Made by a program: the position numbers and the translations under genes. This document shows positions 5,385-6,763 of a stretch of DNA of 6,763 bases, piece after piece (positions within the stretch are counted from its first letter, which is position 1; each line of letters opens with the position of its first letter). The notes below the pieces were generated by a model that was given only the letters and a program-made list of their open reading frames with translations, was not told the DNA's origin and ran no database searches. The stretch comes from an uncultured bacterium (lineage in GTDB: Bacteria; Bacillota; Clostridia; Oscillospirales; Oscillospiraceae), in NCBI GenBank assembly GCA_905215665.1, contig CAJMQR010000063.1:1-6763 (forward strand). Direction: 5' to 3'.

Positions 5385-6222
5385 GCTCATTTGCTATATC
5401 GAGGGGCTGTTTGAGGGAGTGCCGGACACGCCCCAGGTCAGAGAACTGAAAGAGGAGATCCTGCAGAACACGCTGGATCGCTATGACGAGGAGTGCTCCA
5501 AGGGCGCGGCGGAGACGGTCGCTTACAACACCGCGGTTATGAGCATAGGCGACGTTGACGGGCTTCTGGCGGAGTTCCGCAGCCCGAAAAAGGAGAAGAA
5601 GGGCTTCCGCCGCGTCTGTCTGGCGATTGCCATCGCGCTGTATATTCTCTGCGTGGTTCCGCCGATCATTGCCGATGCGCTGGGTTGGCCGGACGCAGTG
5701 GGGGCCAGCCTGATGTTCCTGCTGATCGCGGCGGCAACGGTGCTGCTTGTGCTTCGCGGCGGGCGGGAAAAGACGGACCCCGCCCCTGCGGCGGAGCCTG
5801 TGTCCGGAACGCCGGTGCAGACGGCTGCCTGCCCGGGTGTGAACGCCGCGCCCGCACAGCAGGAGGGACCCCGTGCTGGCACCATCCTGCGCCGCGTTCT
5901 GACGCCCATCTACTGGGTTGCGGCCGTGTGCCTTTTCCTGGCGGTGGGCTTTGTGGGGAGCTGGTATGTTGCGTGGGTGATCTTCCCGCTGGCCGGCGGC
6001 CTCGGGGACGTCATTTCCGGAATCGTCTACATGGCTATGGGAAGACATGGCGCCAAAAAGTTTGTTGACGGCATTCTGCTGCTTGCGGCGGTGGCCGTCT
6101 ATCTGAAGATCTCCTGTGATTCCGGTGCGTGGTGGATCACGTGGCTGGTGTTCCCGATCTATGCCGCCCTCACGGGCATCGTCAGCGGGATCTTCACGCT
6201 TGCGACGGGAGGAAAACAATGA
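5374..6222 (+). CDS. HAAS (permease prefix domain 1)-type multi-pass membrane protein
   Basis: A 282-residue protein. Residues 1-70 form a soluble helical domain of the HAAS/DUF1700 type (LICYIEGLFEGVP, then LKEEILQNTLDRYDE, then SIGDVDGLLAEF), a domain typically encoded just after padR. Hydrophobic segments follow at about 80-100, 108-127, 176-195, 198-220, 232-247 and 252-275, so five or six membrane passes. A hydrophilic Ala/Pro-rich linker (about 129-172) separates the first pair from the rest. The start at 5374 lies within padR (11-base overlap), with GGAGG (5360-5364) 9 bases upstream, and the stop overlaps the next start in an ATGA. The family is thought to pass a membrane-state signal to the neighbouring PadR protein, but this is proposed mainly from gene neighbourhood; no enzymatic motif is visible. 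The exact number of membrane segments is uncertain. Confidence 0.85.
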   Translation: MRNKLICYIEGLFEGVPDTPQVRELKEEILQNTLDRYDEECSKGAAETVAYNTAVMSIGDVDGLLAEFRSPKKEKKGFRRVCLAIAIALYILCVVPPIIADALGWPDAVGASLMFLLIAAATVLLVLRGGREKTDPAPAAEPVSGTPVQTAACPGVNAAPAQQEGPRAGTILRRVLTPIYWVAAVCLFLAVGFVGSWYVAWVIFPLAGGLGDVISGIVYMAMGRHGAKKFVDGILLLAAVAVYLKISCDSGAWWITWLVFPIYAALTGIVSGIFTLATGGKQ

Positions 6223-6763
6223 AAGGAAAAGCAATTACAAAAATCGTGATCTGCTCCATTGTGACGGTGGTTCTGATCGGAATCCTGTCGGCGGGAGTAG
6301 CTGCCGGAAAGCTTTTTGCGGAAAAAACGGACGGAAGCCACGGCCTTCTGGAAAAGATTCAGTCCGTGATCAGCATCGGGGAGAACGGGCTGACGGTTGG
6401 AGATGCGATTATTTACAAGGATGGGGAAAGCTACAGCACCGGCAGTGCCAGACTCACGGAACAGGTGCGGGAGCTTGAAATCCACTGGCCCTACGGTTCC
6501 GTGACCGTGCAGCCCTACGAGGGTAGCGAGGTCGTCATCCGCGAGGCGGAGCCTCAGAACGAGAGCCTTCGCCTGCGTTACAGACTGACCAACGGCAAAC
6601 TGACCATTTATGAATTTAAAAGCGGGTATCGCACAGACCCAACGGATGCTGGGCAGAAGTCGCTGGAGGTTTTGTTCCCGGCGCAGCAGGCGTCGTCCCT
6701 TTGGAAAATCGAGATTTCCGGCGCGTCGTCGGGGATCCATGTGGAAGCAGTGGAAGCGGAGAA
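6219..6763 (+). CDS. DUF4097-type membrane-anchored protein (C-terminus beyond the right edge)
   Basis: 181 codons are present and the frame is open at the right edge. An N-terminal membrane anchor or uncleaved signal covers about residues 8-30 (after MKGKAITK), with the rest outside. A spacer (about 31-75) leads into the start of a beta-strand-rich repeat region: VRELEIHWPYGSVTVQPYEG at 83-102, VVIREAE at 105-111, LRLRYRLTNGKLTIYE at 117-132, then SLEVLFP at 148-154. The pattern of a short beta segment plus G-S-V-T-V resembles the adhesin-like DUF4097 beta-helix family, which commonly follows padR and HAAS genes. ATG 6219 overlaps the previous stop (ATGA) and has GGGAGG (6207-6212) 6 bases upstream, so it is translated from the same message. 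Its function is unknown; a surface-exposed sensor or scaffold is an inference. The missing C-terminus should hold the rest of the beta repeats. Confidence 0.85.
   Translation, partial: MKGKAITKIVICSIVTVVLIGILSAGVAAGKLFAEKTDGSHGLLEKIQSVISIGENGLTVGDAIIYKDGESYSTGSARLTEQVRELEIHWPYGSVTVQPYEGSEVVIREAEPQNESLRLRYRLTNGKLTIYEFKSGYRTDPTDAGQKSLEVLFPAQQASSLWKIEISGASSGIHVEAVEAE

Noticed and set aside
5338..6234. A minus-strand open frame opposite the HAAS membrane protein (about 298 codons)
   Set aside because: Its translation is rich in Arg, His and Gln with no domain, it lacks a promoter, and it opposes a well-supported operon gene.

Overview
The window looks like chromosomal DNA from a GC-rich, anaerobic Firmicute of the Clostridia, most likely an Oscillospirales/Ruminococcaceae-type gut bacterium. 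This is inferred from the gene families (ethanolamine-utilisation genes, a membrane-anchored HtrA with a proline/glutamine-rich cytoplasmic head, a PadR/HAAS/DUF4097 operon), the strong AGGAGG-type ribosome binding sites and the GC-rich third codon positions. No rRNA, tRNA, CRISPR array, transposase or origin is visible.

Region 1 (1-2069, minus strand) is the edge of an ethanolamine-utilisation (eut) cluster. A PduQ/EutG-type iron-dependent alcohol dehydrogenase (1014-2069) is followed, with a 4-base ATGA overlap, by eutA (1-1017). EutA is the ATP-dependent reactivase of the B12-dependent ethanolamine ammonia-lyase. Its frame stays open for 339 codons and leaves the window on the left, so further eut genes would be expected there. 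EutG would reduce the acetaldehyde made by the lyase to ethanol and regenerate NAD+.

Region 2 (2070-3175, plus strand) is a divergent single-gene unit with its own promoter and a strong terminator. It encodes a 308-residue cytoplasmic protein with an N-terminal four-cysteine zinc ribbon and a C-terminal CFI-box domain, of unknown function. The 131-base divergent gap must also hold the start signals for eutG, but I see no convincing promoter for that strand.

Region 3 (3176-4743) is a monocistronic htrA-type serine protease gene with an intact His180/Asp210/Ser285 triad, one membrane segment and a PDZ domain. It is closed by a strong terminator.

Region 4 (4744-5036) has no gene. It is markedly AT-rich and packed with back-to-back hairpins (stems of up to 17 bp) that no coding feature explains. 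A near-consensus promoter follows, with an inverted repeat over its -10 box.

Region 5 (5037-6763) is a tightly overlapping operon: a PadR-family repressor, a HAAS-domain multi-pass membrane protein, and a DUF4097-type anchored protein cut by the right edge. This trio recurs in Firmicutes and is thought to sense membrane or envelope state. Its position next to htrA makes the right half of the window look like envelope-stress functions, which is an inference from context.
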